64,000 nucleotides of DNA from Sarcophilus harrisii. Lineage: Eukaryota; Chordata; Mammalia; Dasyuromorphia; Dasyuridae. Positions 25,881 through 35,508 of the stretch are shown in pieces. The stretch is taken from positions 75,399,823 to 75,463,822 of the forward strand of contig NC_045432.1 of assembly GCF_902635505.1 (NCBI RefSeq). The letters run 5' to 3'. The position numbers and the translations under genes are program-made. Position 1 is the stretch's first letter, and every line of letters starts with the position of its first letter. The notes below the pieces were generated by a model. The model was not told the origin of the DNA, did not search any database, and was given only the letters and a program-made list of their open reading frames with translations.

Positions 25881-25984
25881 GCATTTAACCTTTTCTTCCA
25901 TTTATTTTTTTTTCCAGTCTTGATTTTCATTGAATATTTCTTGCATCCTGAAACTGTGGCTTTCTGTTTGGCTTATTCTAATAT

Positions 25985-26200
25985 TCAGATAGGGGAAACT
26001 AGATGTCTTAAGTGGAGACTGTTGGGCCTGGAGTCAGGAGGACCTGAGTTCAAATGTAGCCTAAGACACTAGCTGTGCAGCCCTGGCTAGGTCCTTTAGC
26101 CTCTGCCTTAATGCTCCGAAGAAGAAAAAGGCAAATTCTCTCTGCTAAGAAAGCCTCATCCGGGATAATGAAGAATTGGACACAACTGAACAAGCCCAGT
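25985..26200 (+). mobile_element. MAR1-like tRNA-derived SINE, plus strand
   Basis: It has GGAGTCAGGAGGACCTGAGT, a TAGCTGTGCAGCCCTGG box, AAAGGCAAATTC and the end TTGGACACAACTGAACAA, the classic marsupial MAR1-type 3' end (GTCGGACACGACTGAACAA). It lies immediately beyond the MIR at 25595. Confidence 0.85.
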
Positions 26201-26359
26201 TTTGGGGTGTTCAGGGTTTCCCTTCATCTTCTTGAAAGTTTTTTCCCTGCTGTCGTTGCTCCTTATGGATTCCATTTTTGATCCCTTGTTTAATTTTTCC
26301 AATCCTCTTAGTCCTTTTGCGCAGGATATGCTTTTTTCCCCCAAGACTTTTCTCTTTCC

Positions 26360-26450
26360 CTGGTTATTATCCCCATTTTACGGATGAGGAAATTGCACAT
26401 AGCCAATAAATGCCTGAAACAGGATTTCAGCTAAGGTCCAATTTCTCAAG
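26360..26450 (-). mobile_element. MIR fragment, minus strand
   Basis: CCCCATTTTACGGATGAGGA and the following AATTGCACATAGCC give the reverse of the MIR core. Only the middle part remains. Confidence 0.6.
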
Positions 26451-26459
26451 CTGTGGTTC

Positions 26460-28620
26460 CTGGTCCCATGTGGGGTTTCGTAACTGAATGTGAGGGTCGT
26501 GAAACTCGGATTTCTTAGCAGTGGATGTTTGATGTGTGTGCCCAGGGTCACATCCACATTTCTCAGAGGAAGAGTGGTTGCGAGTGGCAAAAGCTGAAGA
26601 AGTTGCCAACTAAGGTTTCTCTTATTCCAGGCCCAACATCTCGCTGCCTAAGAACAAGGCTCTCCTAGGAGAAGGTTACACCCTTTATGCTTGGCTAGGG
26701 TGTCTCTAGACCTGTCAAGGGGCTTCCGAATGACGTGGTTTTTTCCATTATTGGAGCCAAGCCACCAGGGGTTGACCTGAGGCAGCCCTAGCCCAGTATC
26801 CTACCTGGGATGCATCATGGGAGCAAAACTGGGGGATATATTGCTGTACTCTGGGTCTTTAGAGAGAGATGGTGCCTTTCTCCTCCCCCTTTTGTCTGTG
26901 GAAGGATGGGCCTGTACGCTTCTGCTCTGAGGACGGGCGGGTGGGCGGGCTGGGTGTGAATCTACAGTGATGTGGAATGGTGGTACCGTGGAGTCATGTG
27001 CCACCCTCCACCTCTAATCTGGTGCTGACCAGCCAAGACTGATGTTAAATCCTCCTCCCTCTGTTGATAGTGCTCCTCCCTCTGTTGGTAGTGCTCATGT
27101 TTATCTTGACTTCCATAGGATCTGGCTCATGTGACGATTCCCAGCCTCCAAAAGAAACTCGCATTTCCCCCCAAACGGACTAATAGGACTGCTTCCCTAC
27201 AACTTTGTTGCTTCCTGTACCTTGGTCCCATCTGTGGTCTTTACCTTCAGGTGAAGACATTTGTGATGTGCCGGGGTGGGCTTGGGGTATCCGGTGGGTG
27301 GGCGGGAGGGGAAAGGTAACGAGGGCTTCTCAGCCAAGCCCCATGGCTGTTTGGCTCTTACAGGACAGAACTAGTGGTTTTTGTCTGTGTCCCCAGTGCC
27401 TCCCACTGTGCTGGTCTATGGTTGGAGCTAACTCTGTGGGCGGGCCAGTTATCAGCCTATCTGTAAGCCATTAAGTCAGATGGTCCCTGAGCATCAAGTG
27501 GGACAGCGTGGGCCTCAGTTGAGAGAATCAGGCTGCCTGTGTTGCCCTACAGTTTCCTGGGAGTCGATTGGTCCGGCTGCCCGGAATGCTTCTGGATGCA
27601 GCCATCTGCATGACACAGCGATTTGACTTTCCTTTTAAGGGTCTAAAAGCAAGTCTCAGGGAGTGGGGTGCAATCCAGGATCTCTCTTGGTATCTTGCCC
27701 TTTCCCAGATATCCCCACTGGGTCACCTCACTTTCCTTCTCATCGCCCCTGAGAGTTGACAGGTGTCAGAGCATAGCAGAGGTCGTGGACCTTATTTTCT
27801 GCTCCTTCTCCTCAAAAGCCCAGAATGGTAACCGACACGTTGGCTTGGGGTTTGGGGGACTCCGCTACTTTATGCTTGGACGGGACGGCTGACCTGTTTA
27901 CCCTCTGGTTACTCTGTGTTTTGAGAGAGGGCCCTGAGCCAGAAGGTCGGGATGTGACTTTGCCGTTGCCAGAAGGGCAACCTCCCAAGGTGAGAATCTA
28001 GAGCTCTCCAGATTGAGTATATGGGATTAAATAGGAGCAATGAGGGCTCAGTCACCCAAGGAACCAGCCAGGAGCTGCTTTTTTTTGCAAGGTCTTAATA
28101 TGGGTAAAAGCCTTCGTGTAATTGTAAGCTAGTGAAGACTCCGATTGTGCCGAGACTTTAAAACACCCTATCCAGCTGAGGAATACTTGGGGAACATCCC
28201 CCCAGCCACAGTTCCCTATCTGGGAACCCCATTTGGAGATCGGGAAAGGGGGGCCGGCCAAAGACGTGCCTGGGAAGGTTAGGGCCATTGCTCTCAAGGG
28301 GATAGCTTGTAACAGACGGTCTGGTTTGTTCAAGGCATCGGTGCTTGCTGGAAGCGTGTGGAAGCTCACCAGCATGCTCACACTGTTAGGGGACTGGAGA
28401 GGGGCTATCTGCCGGCCACTATCTGCTGGGAACAGTTGGGGCGGCTGCGGCCGTCGTCTCCGATAGCTCCTTACCCACCCTGGGAACTGTCGCTCCTCGG
28501 GTGCCGAGATGGCTTCCCTCCGTGAGGGCCCACCCGGCGGGGTCACCCACTTGTGCTTGGGGCCCCCTAGGTCTGCTCGGGTGAAGATGTGTGTGTTACG
28601 GCGTCGAAAGAAAAAACCAC
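26460..28620. other. GC-richer unique sequence, no gene recognised
   Basis: Here composition changes from AT-rich L1-filled DNA to GC-rich DNA. The longest open frame is on the minus strand at 28642-28052 (196 codons, GTG start); it has no family resemblance or splice support and is probably a by-product of base composition. Confidence 0.45.
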
Positions 28621-29060
28621 AGAAGCAAGAGTAATTGAACACTTACTATTTATTTAATAAATTAAGAGAAATAGCACAAAGTTCTGGTGCGGGGGATATA
28701 TTTAAGCACCAGGTATCTCGACAGCAAGTTACCTAAGATCATTCACAAGAGATTACCTTCGGACAAGGGGTTGGGGAGAGGGAGCGTACGAGGCAAGCTT
28801 TATTCTTATCATTAATATAGAGATTATAATAATACATCCATAAAGAGAATCTGTTGAACATTAAGGTTGCAATTATCTAGCAGGCAAGTTTTTTTGTTGT
28901 TGTTGTTGTTTTTTTAAACATCCAGATTAGTTAATAGACATTAAGATAACTTATAACTATAGATAGAAGTTTAATATCGAACACAGAGAATTGGTGATTG
29001 GCACAGGAATCTGAGAACCATGACCATGAGGGTTACTTGATGCTACTGTGTGACAATATG
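28620..29060. other. AT-rich island in GC-rich surroundings
   Basis: It has ATTTATTTAATAAATTAA at about 28649, a GTT-repeat at about 28893-28910 and many TTATAAT-type steps, with sharp borders to GC-rich flanks. It may be an old insertion of unknown type; no family is recognised. Confidence 0.3.
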
Positions 29061-30426
29061 GAGACTGTCCACAAATGTGCTCTAAGCTAGTTATCGTTGG
29101 AGTTTATTGCTAGTGCAATTAAAAGTCTGTGGGTTTTTCAAAGGATCTCTGTTAACATGTGCTATGAGCTTGCCCTTTATATTTGACAGAAGAAATAAGA
29201 TGTTTCCCATTTTCTCCGATACTCATTACTTCAGATCTGAACCAGGGGAGGGGGGGGGCGTGGTCTGGAATTGGCTTGAGGGCTGCTAAAAAGTGTTGTG
29301 TTTCTGTCCCTTACGGTTTCAGCTACTCTGCCGTCTGGGAACACTCAGAGATGGAATCGTGCGACACACGCGGTTCGCATGCAGGATTTCTTTAGACGGC
29401 GTCGTTTTGGGACAGACGAGCCGGATCTCATCCGGTCGTCATTGGAACGCTTAGACGTGCGGTTTGACGGAGCATACGGGCAAGTTGACTTGGACCTTTT
29501 CGCTTTGTTTTTTTGGGGGGACGGGGGGCAGAAAGGAGAAATCCATGCTCGAAGAAATGACCGACACCCAGCAGTACTGCAAAGCGGGCCGAGACCCCGC
29601 TGGTTTTGCCCAGCGTGGCGGCTCTCCCGCCGCCCCTCGGTTTTCCTCCTCTCACTGTCTAGGTGATCTCACATTGGACTTTTCACGAGCACGGACTGCC
29701 GCTTGCGTCAAGGCTGGCCGTGTGAGATTAGGCCCAGGGGTTCTGGATTTTCAGATTCTGCCACCTCCAGTTTCCAAAGTTTGGAACGTACACTCGGAGG
29801 TCGTGCAAATAATGTCGGGCATAAGCTAGCATCATGGAATCCTCCGGGAAAGCCACAGATCTGTGTGAAATGGATACACACACGGAAACACAACCACTCA
29901 GAACACTTGTCTACTCTGCACACAGCACACACTGGATGACCAGACGTGAGTAACTCTCAGGCCCTGGTGTCGGTGCTCTGAGTGAGGATGGTCATGGAAC
30001 TGAAATGGAATCCTTAAGAGAGCGGCAGATCCGCAAAGAACACACAGATTAGAACACAACACAGATTGGTCACAAGGCTTAACTTCTTGTACAGGATTGT
30101 AATACGATGACGAGCTTGCCACTTGCACAAATGAGCTGCAGCCTTCTCTTGGACTAGCTAACGGGAGGAAGGAGCCAAACAGGAGATAACTAGCTTTGAG
30201 AAATCCAATGGAAACTCTGTATTTCTTTTTATTCCCAGAGTCGAATCATCGTTTGGATAGATTGACATTCCAAGGGCCTACTTCCGTAGTACTGAATCAA
30301 GTTAAGACTTGGAAAGTCTCCTCCTCTCGCCCTGCCAGGTGTTGCCCTTCGAGCTCCTGCCATAAGCTTGGCTTGAGAAAGGACTACGGAAGTTTGCCCT
30401 AAAGAGAGGTACTTGATATTCTTCCT

Positions 30427-30432
30427 TTTAAT
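30427..30432 (-). terminator. Possible poly(A) signal (ATTAAA)
   Basis: ATTAAA on the minus strand, about 1.0 kb past the receptor stop codon. It is an alternative to the AGTAAA at 31015-31010 and would give a 3' UTR of about 1 kb containing the GC-rich hairpin at 30869-30896. Confidence 0.22.
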
Positions 30433-30868
30433 TTAGTGTTTTTGTTTTTTCTCCTAAAATCTCTGTCAATATAAGGCTAGAAGGTATCGTTTAAGTCTGC
30501 CTTTTGATTTTTTTTTTTTTTTTTTGGCTCGCTCGATTATTCTCTAAAGCGATGGGGAATTGTGGAATCAAGGGGTCGACCTCCCAGGGAATCTCAAATC
30601 GCAGAATGGGCAGCTAAGCTCTGGGATGGCGTCACCGAGCTCTATTGTGGGGACTAGGATTTTGGACCGAGGACCACCGAGAGAATGCTGATTTCCAATC
30701 GCTTGGTGCCGAAATCCGAATTTGGAAGGTGGTCCCCGGGGGGTGAAAAGCTAGTGGTGTGTGTATCTCTTATTGTCCTTCCGCTCACAAACCCGGCCAC
30801 CGAGCTGCTGGGGGGGGGCACAGCACTATGTTTAGGGGGATGGACATCGTCATCACGCACCGAATGAG

Positions 30869-30896
30869 TCGGCTCCGACGTCCGGGCGTCGGCCGA
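30869..30896. repeat. GC-rich hairpin near the receptor 3' end
   Basis: TCGG, a two-base bulge, CCGACG, a six-base loop TCCGGG, then CGTCGG and CCGA form a 10-bp stem of pure G/C-dominated pairs with seven CpG steps. It lies about 530 bases past the receptor stop codon. Confidence 0.7.
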
Positions 30897-31009
30897 CAGG
30901 GCCCGGCCCTGGCCCTGGGGGAGACGGCGCCCGCTGGCGTCGGAGGTCACGACCCCATCTTGTCGTGATGATGCACGTGCAGGAAGAGAGCGGCGATCTA
31001 AAGAGTATA

Positions 31010-31015
31010 TTTACT
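31010..31015 (-). terminator. Possible poly(A) signal of the receptor gene (AGTAAA variant)
   Basis: This is the first poly(A)-like hexamer I find downstream of the stop codon, read on the minus strand about 415 bases past the TAA. A canonical-variant ATTAAA lies further on at 30432-30427. Which, if either, is used cannot be told from sequence. Confidence 0.22.
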
Positions 31016-31134
31016 GTCAGGCTAGAAGAAAACATGCTTCTGGTGGGATAGATCTGGGGGTGGCCCGGGGCCACGGCTGCATGCACCTTTTTGGGTTTCG
31101 AGATGAGCGGCCCCCAAGAGAGATGGGCCCATTC

Positions 31135-31157
31135 CTCCTCCGCTACTTAAGGAGGAG
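31135..31157. repeat. Short inverted repeat past the receptor stop
   Basis: CTCCTCC and GGAGGAG, separated by nine bases, about 270 bases downstream of the stop codon on the gene strand. It may be a weak 3' UTR hairpin or chance. Confidence 0.4.
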
Positions 31158-31428
31158 TTGCCTTTTGGAGCCCACCAACGGGACGGGTTTGGCCAATTGG
31201 TCTTTTGGAAATCTCAGGTGCGCAGTAAATATATGACTTTAGACCATGCTCGTGGGCATGAGGCAAAAGTACAAGGTTGCAAAGCCATACTCAGACACCT
31301 TTGCTCAGAATGCTCTATTTACATGGGGTCCCAAAGGGGCAGAGGAAACGCTTGCCAGTCAAGCTCCCGTGATAGTTCACGTGACTGGACTTCCTCTGCG
31401 GTGAGCCGAAGCTCGGGGCCGGACCTCC

Positions 31429-32333
31429 TTAAACTGAACTGACCTTCTCATTGACCACGGTACAGGTATCCTCGCCTATTGCTTCCGCCGGCTGGGGAGA
31501 GCAAGGCTCCATCTCGATCACTACCTCGACTACCTCGGGAACGGGTCTGTCCTCAATGGGGACAATCTGGGGCACATCATCCTCATGGTGGCTGGGGCTG
31601 TATTCCCTGGGGACATAGGCCCGGGGGGTGAAGTCCCTCCCAGTGTATTCCCGCCCAGTGTATTCCCTGGGGTACAGGTTGGCAGCACTGACGGGGAGCT
31701 GCCTGGGAGGGCTCTTGGTGGTCCCCAACCACCCAAAGCTAAGGTATTTGAGGAAGGCCCGGCGGTAGGTCTTGTTGAAAAGGGTGTACACCAGGGGGTT
31801 GATGCCTGAGCACACGTAGCCGACCCACACAAACACACTCAGGAGCTCATCCATAGTGGACTTGCGACAAGACTGAGTGCACATCACCGCCATGATATTA
31901 GTGATAAAGAACGGGCACCACATGAGCAGGAAGAGGAAGAAGACAATACCAAGCACCTTGGAGGCCCTACGCTCATTAGCAATGGCCTGCATGGTTCCCT
32001 TACGGTAACCCTCCCGATGGCCGGGGGAGAGAAGGCGAACCGGCCCCCCAGTGTTGGGATTGTGGATCATAGAGATGTTGTGGGCGCTCCTCTCCCGCCG
32101 CAGGCAGCCGAACTTGGAACGCTTCCTCCGCCTCTCAGGGGCGAACACGCTGCTCTGGCCCTGCAAGACCTGGATGGTCAGGCAGTAGGTGATGACCATG
32201 ATGAACAGCGGAATGAAGAACGCCACAAAGGAGCCGATGAGCACGAAGTTGGGTTCGTTCAGGGTGCAGCTTCCGTTCACGAAGACCTTGCTCTCATCCC
32301 TCAGGCCAATGATCGGGATGGGCAAGGAGACGG
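31429..32333 (-). CDS. HTR2C-like: Receptor coding exon 3 (end of TM4 to C-terminus)
   Basis: Acceptor TCCATTCTAG ends at 32334. Residue 169 is split across the intron. The exon codes for ECL2 with C191, TM5, a basic third intracellular loop (about 222-285), TM6, TM7 and a tail of about 115 residues. Residues 391-415 are five pentads of the form R-x-(Y/F)-(T/S/V)-(G/P). The protein ends in SSV, the PDZ-binding type of end shared with 5-HT2C. Confidence 0.92.
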
Positions 32334-35300
32334 CTAGAATGGAGATGACAAAAGGGTTCTTGTGAATTGAGCCCGGGGCCCTGCAACGTCCCGGCCCCCA
32401 TGGTCCTGCGGAACTCCGGATGCCCGATTGCGACTCTCGACAGGGTGAGCCTGTGCCCCTATGTCTTACAGAATGCCTCAGGCTAACTTTGGAGGGGCAA
32501 GGGTTCGGGCCAAAGCTACCCGAGGCTTTGGGGTTGTTTGACTGATGCAGGGAAAGGGGAGCTGGGGTGTGTGTTTCGTTTGGGAAATGAGGGCTGATTC
32601 AAGAGGACAGGCATGAGCTCGATCACCAGCCTGCTGGCTCGCTGTTACGGGAGCTCGCCAAAGCCACAGGAATAAGGCTTGGAGAAAGATGGTCCATCCT
32701 CCCTTGGACGCTATGTGGATCCAGAGTGGGGCGTGCCAGCTGTCCCGTAGCTAGGGGGAGGGTATTGGACCCAGCTGGTTCTCTTTTGGAATATTTTAGG
32801 ACAGGCTTTCTGGGGAAGCTCATTTCTAAAGACCCACAAACCTGGGGGAGCGGTGGTTACTGGGTCTCCTATCTATAGCTGCCTCTCTTTCCCTCTCTGA
32901 CCTTTCTTAAGAAATCTTGTCTGCCAGCCACTCGAAAGGTCCCAATAGGAAGTTGTTCTACTCAAGGTTCCCTTCTGCCAGCTGGGGAGTGGGATGCCCT
33001 TTTCTATCCTCTCCAGCCCTTTTATCAGCCTCCTAACACAGAAGCTCCCATGGCTCCTTTGGCTCTCATTTTGGATAGCGTCTCTTAATGCGTCCTCAAT
33101 TCCGGCCCTGGCCGCTTCCTCTATGTCATGTGTCCGGGGGGAGAGATGCTATGGCGGAGCCATTAATCGTGGGCCCGTCTACAGGTAGGACGGGGTCGTC
33201 ACCCAGGGCCATCTTTGAATCTGGTTGTACGTCAGAGGCTGGGCTAAGGCAACCTTTGCCCTCTCCGACACTCTACTGGGCGCATGGGGGACGATTGAGA
33301 GCACTAACACAATGGGAAAGAGCTTGGGAGATCTCACCTGTTACTGTTTCTCCCCCACTAGGTTTTTAGAGTCGGCACGCAACCAAATTCTGGCCACTGC
33401 TCATGGAGCCCCCGGGACGCTCGGCAAGACGCTGCCACCGAAGGGACGGAGGTGGGCCCACTTACCCATCGAGATGGTCCAGACGATGGCGATCTTCAGA
33501 AGGGCCTTGGTGCGAGAATTGAAGCGGCTGTGCTCAATCGGGTTCCGGATAGCGATGTAGCGATCCAGAGAGATGGCACAGAGGTGCATGATGGACGCGG
33601 TCGAGAAGAGCACATCAAGGGAGATCCACATCGGGCAGAGCTGCTTTGGAAGAGGCCAGGTGTATTCTGGGAAAGCAAGAAAGATGCACAAAAACAAAGT
33701 GAGTCGGAGTTGAGGCGGGTGTCAGAACGCGCAGTTACCTGTGCTGTCCAGAAGCGCAATCCCTGCTAACACTGCCCATTAAGCGTTAGGAAGAAGAGCC
33801 TCCTTGTCGGGAGGGGGGTTAGCTTTTGGTGGGAAGTGGTACCCGTTGTCCCCGGGGCCATCGGCTACTGCGAGGCGGTGCTCGCGTTGGTGTCTGGGAC
33901 TCCCCAGGCGGGACTTCTTCACTTGGAGGCTGAATGTCTTAAGGGCTCCATTCTGGGACTAGGCTTTGTTCTAACGGGTTTCCTTGGTCATCCCGTGATA
34001 TATTCTGAGTGAGGGTCCACGCCAGCCAGAAGGCAGCAAGCCCCTGTTTGAACCTATCCTGTGCTGTCGGGGGGGGGGCAGGTCTAGTTCCAAAATGATG
34101 CAAAGGGGATCTGGAGATCCCCATCATGGGTACGGGACACAAGCCTCAAGCTGTTGTTCTGGGTATCACCCGGGTCAGTAGCATCTCTTCCTGCATATGG
34201 ATGCTTCCGGTCTTCACTCGGGGATCCTGGAAGGAAGGCTCGTTGGGATCCCACTGGTTACCAATTGGCCCACTTGGGGGGACCGGCCAGTGACTTCCTG
34301 TCTGGGGGGCAGGATGCCAGGCACTCTTCTCGGGAGGGCCTTATCGTCTGGCTTGTCCTTCCGTGTCAGAAGCCCCCGGTTCTGGCGGGAATGCCAGCCT
34401 TGGTGTTTGTGGGTAGCTTCCAGGGTGGGGTGCTGGGCCAGACTCACGGGCACAGCCGTGGACGCGGTCTCGGGTCCCACAGCTCGAGTCTTCTTCTCGG
34501 GACGGCTGGCGGTGACAAGCGCAGCTAGGTGGATCCTTCCCTGGCATCAGACACACGGCCATTGGCATGGCTATGTTTCCAGTGGGCTCGTGGTGTCCAA
34601 TCCAGGGCCAGATTCTGGGGGGAGGATGTCTCTTTCTGGGGGTGGTCCCGGACCAGCGGATGGCTGGTTGGCTTCTTCATCTCTTGTCATTTTGTGGCTC
34701 AGTCAAGTGACAATTCTGCCTCGGAGAGTCTCTGGGTGTGAGGACCCAGACAGCCCCAAAGCGTGATTCTTGGGATGCGAGTCAGCACATTGCCCCAAAG
34801 TCCTGGGAGATGGGACCACTCTGAACTCGGGGAGGTCGGGTGAGGAGCTAGAGGGAAACTCCCAGGGTGGGTCCCCCACTTAAGCTCCAATGAACTGAAC
34901 TCCTGACAATGCGCCCTGGGAGGAAAATGGAGACATATTGACATGGGTGGCTTTCCCATTAAGGGTAGGAGCGCTCAGGGGCGCCCCACACTGCCAGGAC
35001 ATGCTCGCCCTATGACTCTATTGCTCCAAGTGCCTCTGTGTGACCGCCAGCCTTCCTGGGCGGGAGGATACTACAGCTGGCGGCCGCGTCACATGCTAGC
35101 AACATTTCGAGGCCGGACATCTCTACCTCCTCCTCCTCTCATGGTACCCTGCCTGGGAGCGTCCGGGGCGGCTACCCAGACTCACCGTAGAGGATGGTGA
35201 GAACGGACACGGGCATCACTAATAACCCCACTAACATGTCCGCCACGGCCAGAGACATCAGGAAGAAGTTGGTGGCGGTCTGCAGTTTCTTCTCAAGGGC

Positions 35301-35489
35301 CACGGCCAGGATCACTAGGATGTTGCCGGCGACGGTGATGATGATGACGATGAGGATCAGGAGAGCGGGCCAGTTCTTACGGATGGGTCCAGGAGCCGAG
35401 GTCGGTTCGGGTGTGGTCGCGTTGTCGGTGCCGTTCATGTACTCGTCCAGCCCGGTGTCGGTCAGGTTGCGGCTCAGTTGTAGAGCCAT
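31429..35489 (-). CDS. HTR2C-like: 5-HT2-family serotonin receptor, 5-HT2C-like (three coding exons)
   Basis: Joined exons 35489-35186, 33666-33466 and 32333-31429 give 1410 bases, 469 residues plus TAA, with no internal stop. 5-HT2 receptors are plasma-membrane GPCRs that couple serotonin to Gq and phospholipase C. Seen: N-glycosylation sites at N8, N19 and N23; TM1 with N56; TM2 with D84; C112 and C191 for the extracellular disulphide; amine-binding D119 and S123; DRY at 136-138; P210 in TM5; E289, W307, F310 and F311 in TM6; NPLVY at 347-351; and a PDZ-type end SSV. Introns are GT-AG, both phase 1, and the middle exon is 201 bases, matching the known 5-HT2 layout. The loop IRNPIEH and the segment [11 protein letters not shown] are 5-HT2C-like, whereas LTILYG is 5-HT2A-like. 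Odd points: no signal peptide, no cysteine just after helix 8 for palmitoylation, a novel tail repeat, and introns of only 1.5 and 1.1 kb. It could be a fast-evolving HTR2C, but a paralogue is likelier. Confidence 0.93.
32334..33465 (-). other. Receptor intron 2 (GTAAGT to CTAG)
   Basis: 1132 bases, phase 1. It is GC-rich and contains no recognised repeat. The start of the intron does not form the exon-pairing seen in human HTR2C; the only strong complement to the editing loop is at 32415-32430. Confidence 0.9.
32415..32430 (-). other. Intronic segment complementary to the HTR2C-type editing site
   Basis: The plus strand here reads TCCGGATGCCCGATTG, while the receptor exon in sense at 33549-33535 reads TCCGGAACCCGATTG. 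In the pre-mRNA these could pair as 6 bp, a 1x2 internal loop, then 8 bp. The looped exon base is the second A of the AAC codon, the counterpart of the human C site. In human HTR2C the editing complement sits just inside the next intron; here it lies about 1.1 kb away and only about 80 bases before the acceptor. Function is inferred only. Confidence 0.35.
33466..33666 (-). CDS. HTR2C-like: Receptor coding exon 2 (TM3, DRY loop, TM4), 201 bases
   Basis: Acceptor CTTTCCCAG ends at 33667 and donor GTAAGT begins at 33465. The exon codes for residues 102-168, including C112, D119, DRY 136-138 and the loop residues I141-R142-N143-P144-I145. That loop is the HTR2C A-to-I editing position, and the encoded protein equals the unedited INI form. 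The codons are ATC, AAC and ATT, so the human B site (third base of ATA) is absent while the first bases of the I codons and both A bases of AAC are kept. Confidence 0.92.
33667..35185 (-). other. Receptor intron 1 (GTGAGT to CCCAG)
   Basis: 1519 bases, phase 1, GC-rich with several runs of six or more G. No repeat element or internal gene is recognised. Confidence 0.9.
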
Positions 35490-35508
35490 GATGCCGTTTT
35501 GTAGGACA
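35186..35508 (-). CDS. HTR2C-like: Receptor coding exon 1 (N-terminus, TM1, TM2) with short 5' leader
   Basis: The coding part is 35489-35186, residues 1-101 plus one base. The ATG at 35489-35487 is chosen because it opens a plausible extracellular N-terminus with three N-glycosylation sites just before TM1. Nineteen bases upstream, the strand reads a pyrimidine run followed by CAG (acceptor AG at 35510-35509). The exon therefore probably begins at 35508 and a non-coding first exon lies further upstream, as in HTR2A. That upstream exon was not located. The donor is G|GTGAGT at 35185. Confidence 0.85.

Larger units (their letters stand above)
29060..31428. other. GC-rich, CpG-bearing sequence downstream of the receptor gene
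   Basis: CpG is frequent at about 29350-29480 and 30850-30960. No coding gene is recognised. Part of the right end should be the receptor 3' UTR. A T-run lies at about 30509-30525. Inverted repeats at 30869-30896 and 31135-31157 are listed separately. Confidence 0.4.

Noticed and set aside
28052-28642. 196-codon minus-strand frame as a gene
   Set aside because: It begins with GTG and not ATG, shows no domain or splice context, and sits in GC-rich DNA where long chance frames are expected.
31530-32337. Long alternative frames on both strands across the receptor exon 3
   Set aside because: Shadows of the real receptor frame, which carries all family motifs.
33421-33470. Human-like editing complement at the start of the intron
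   Set aside because: The first bases of the intron do not pair with the exon loop; only the distant 32415-32430 segment does.
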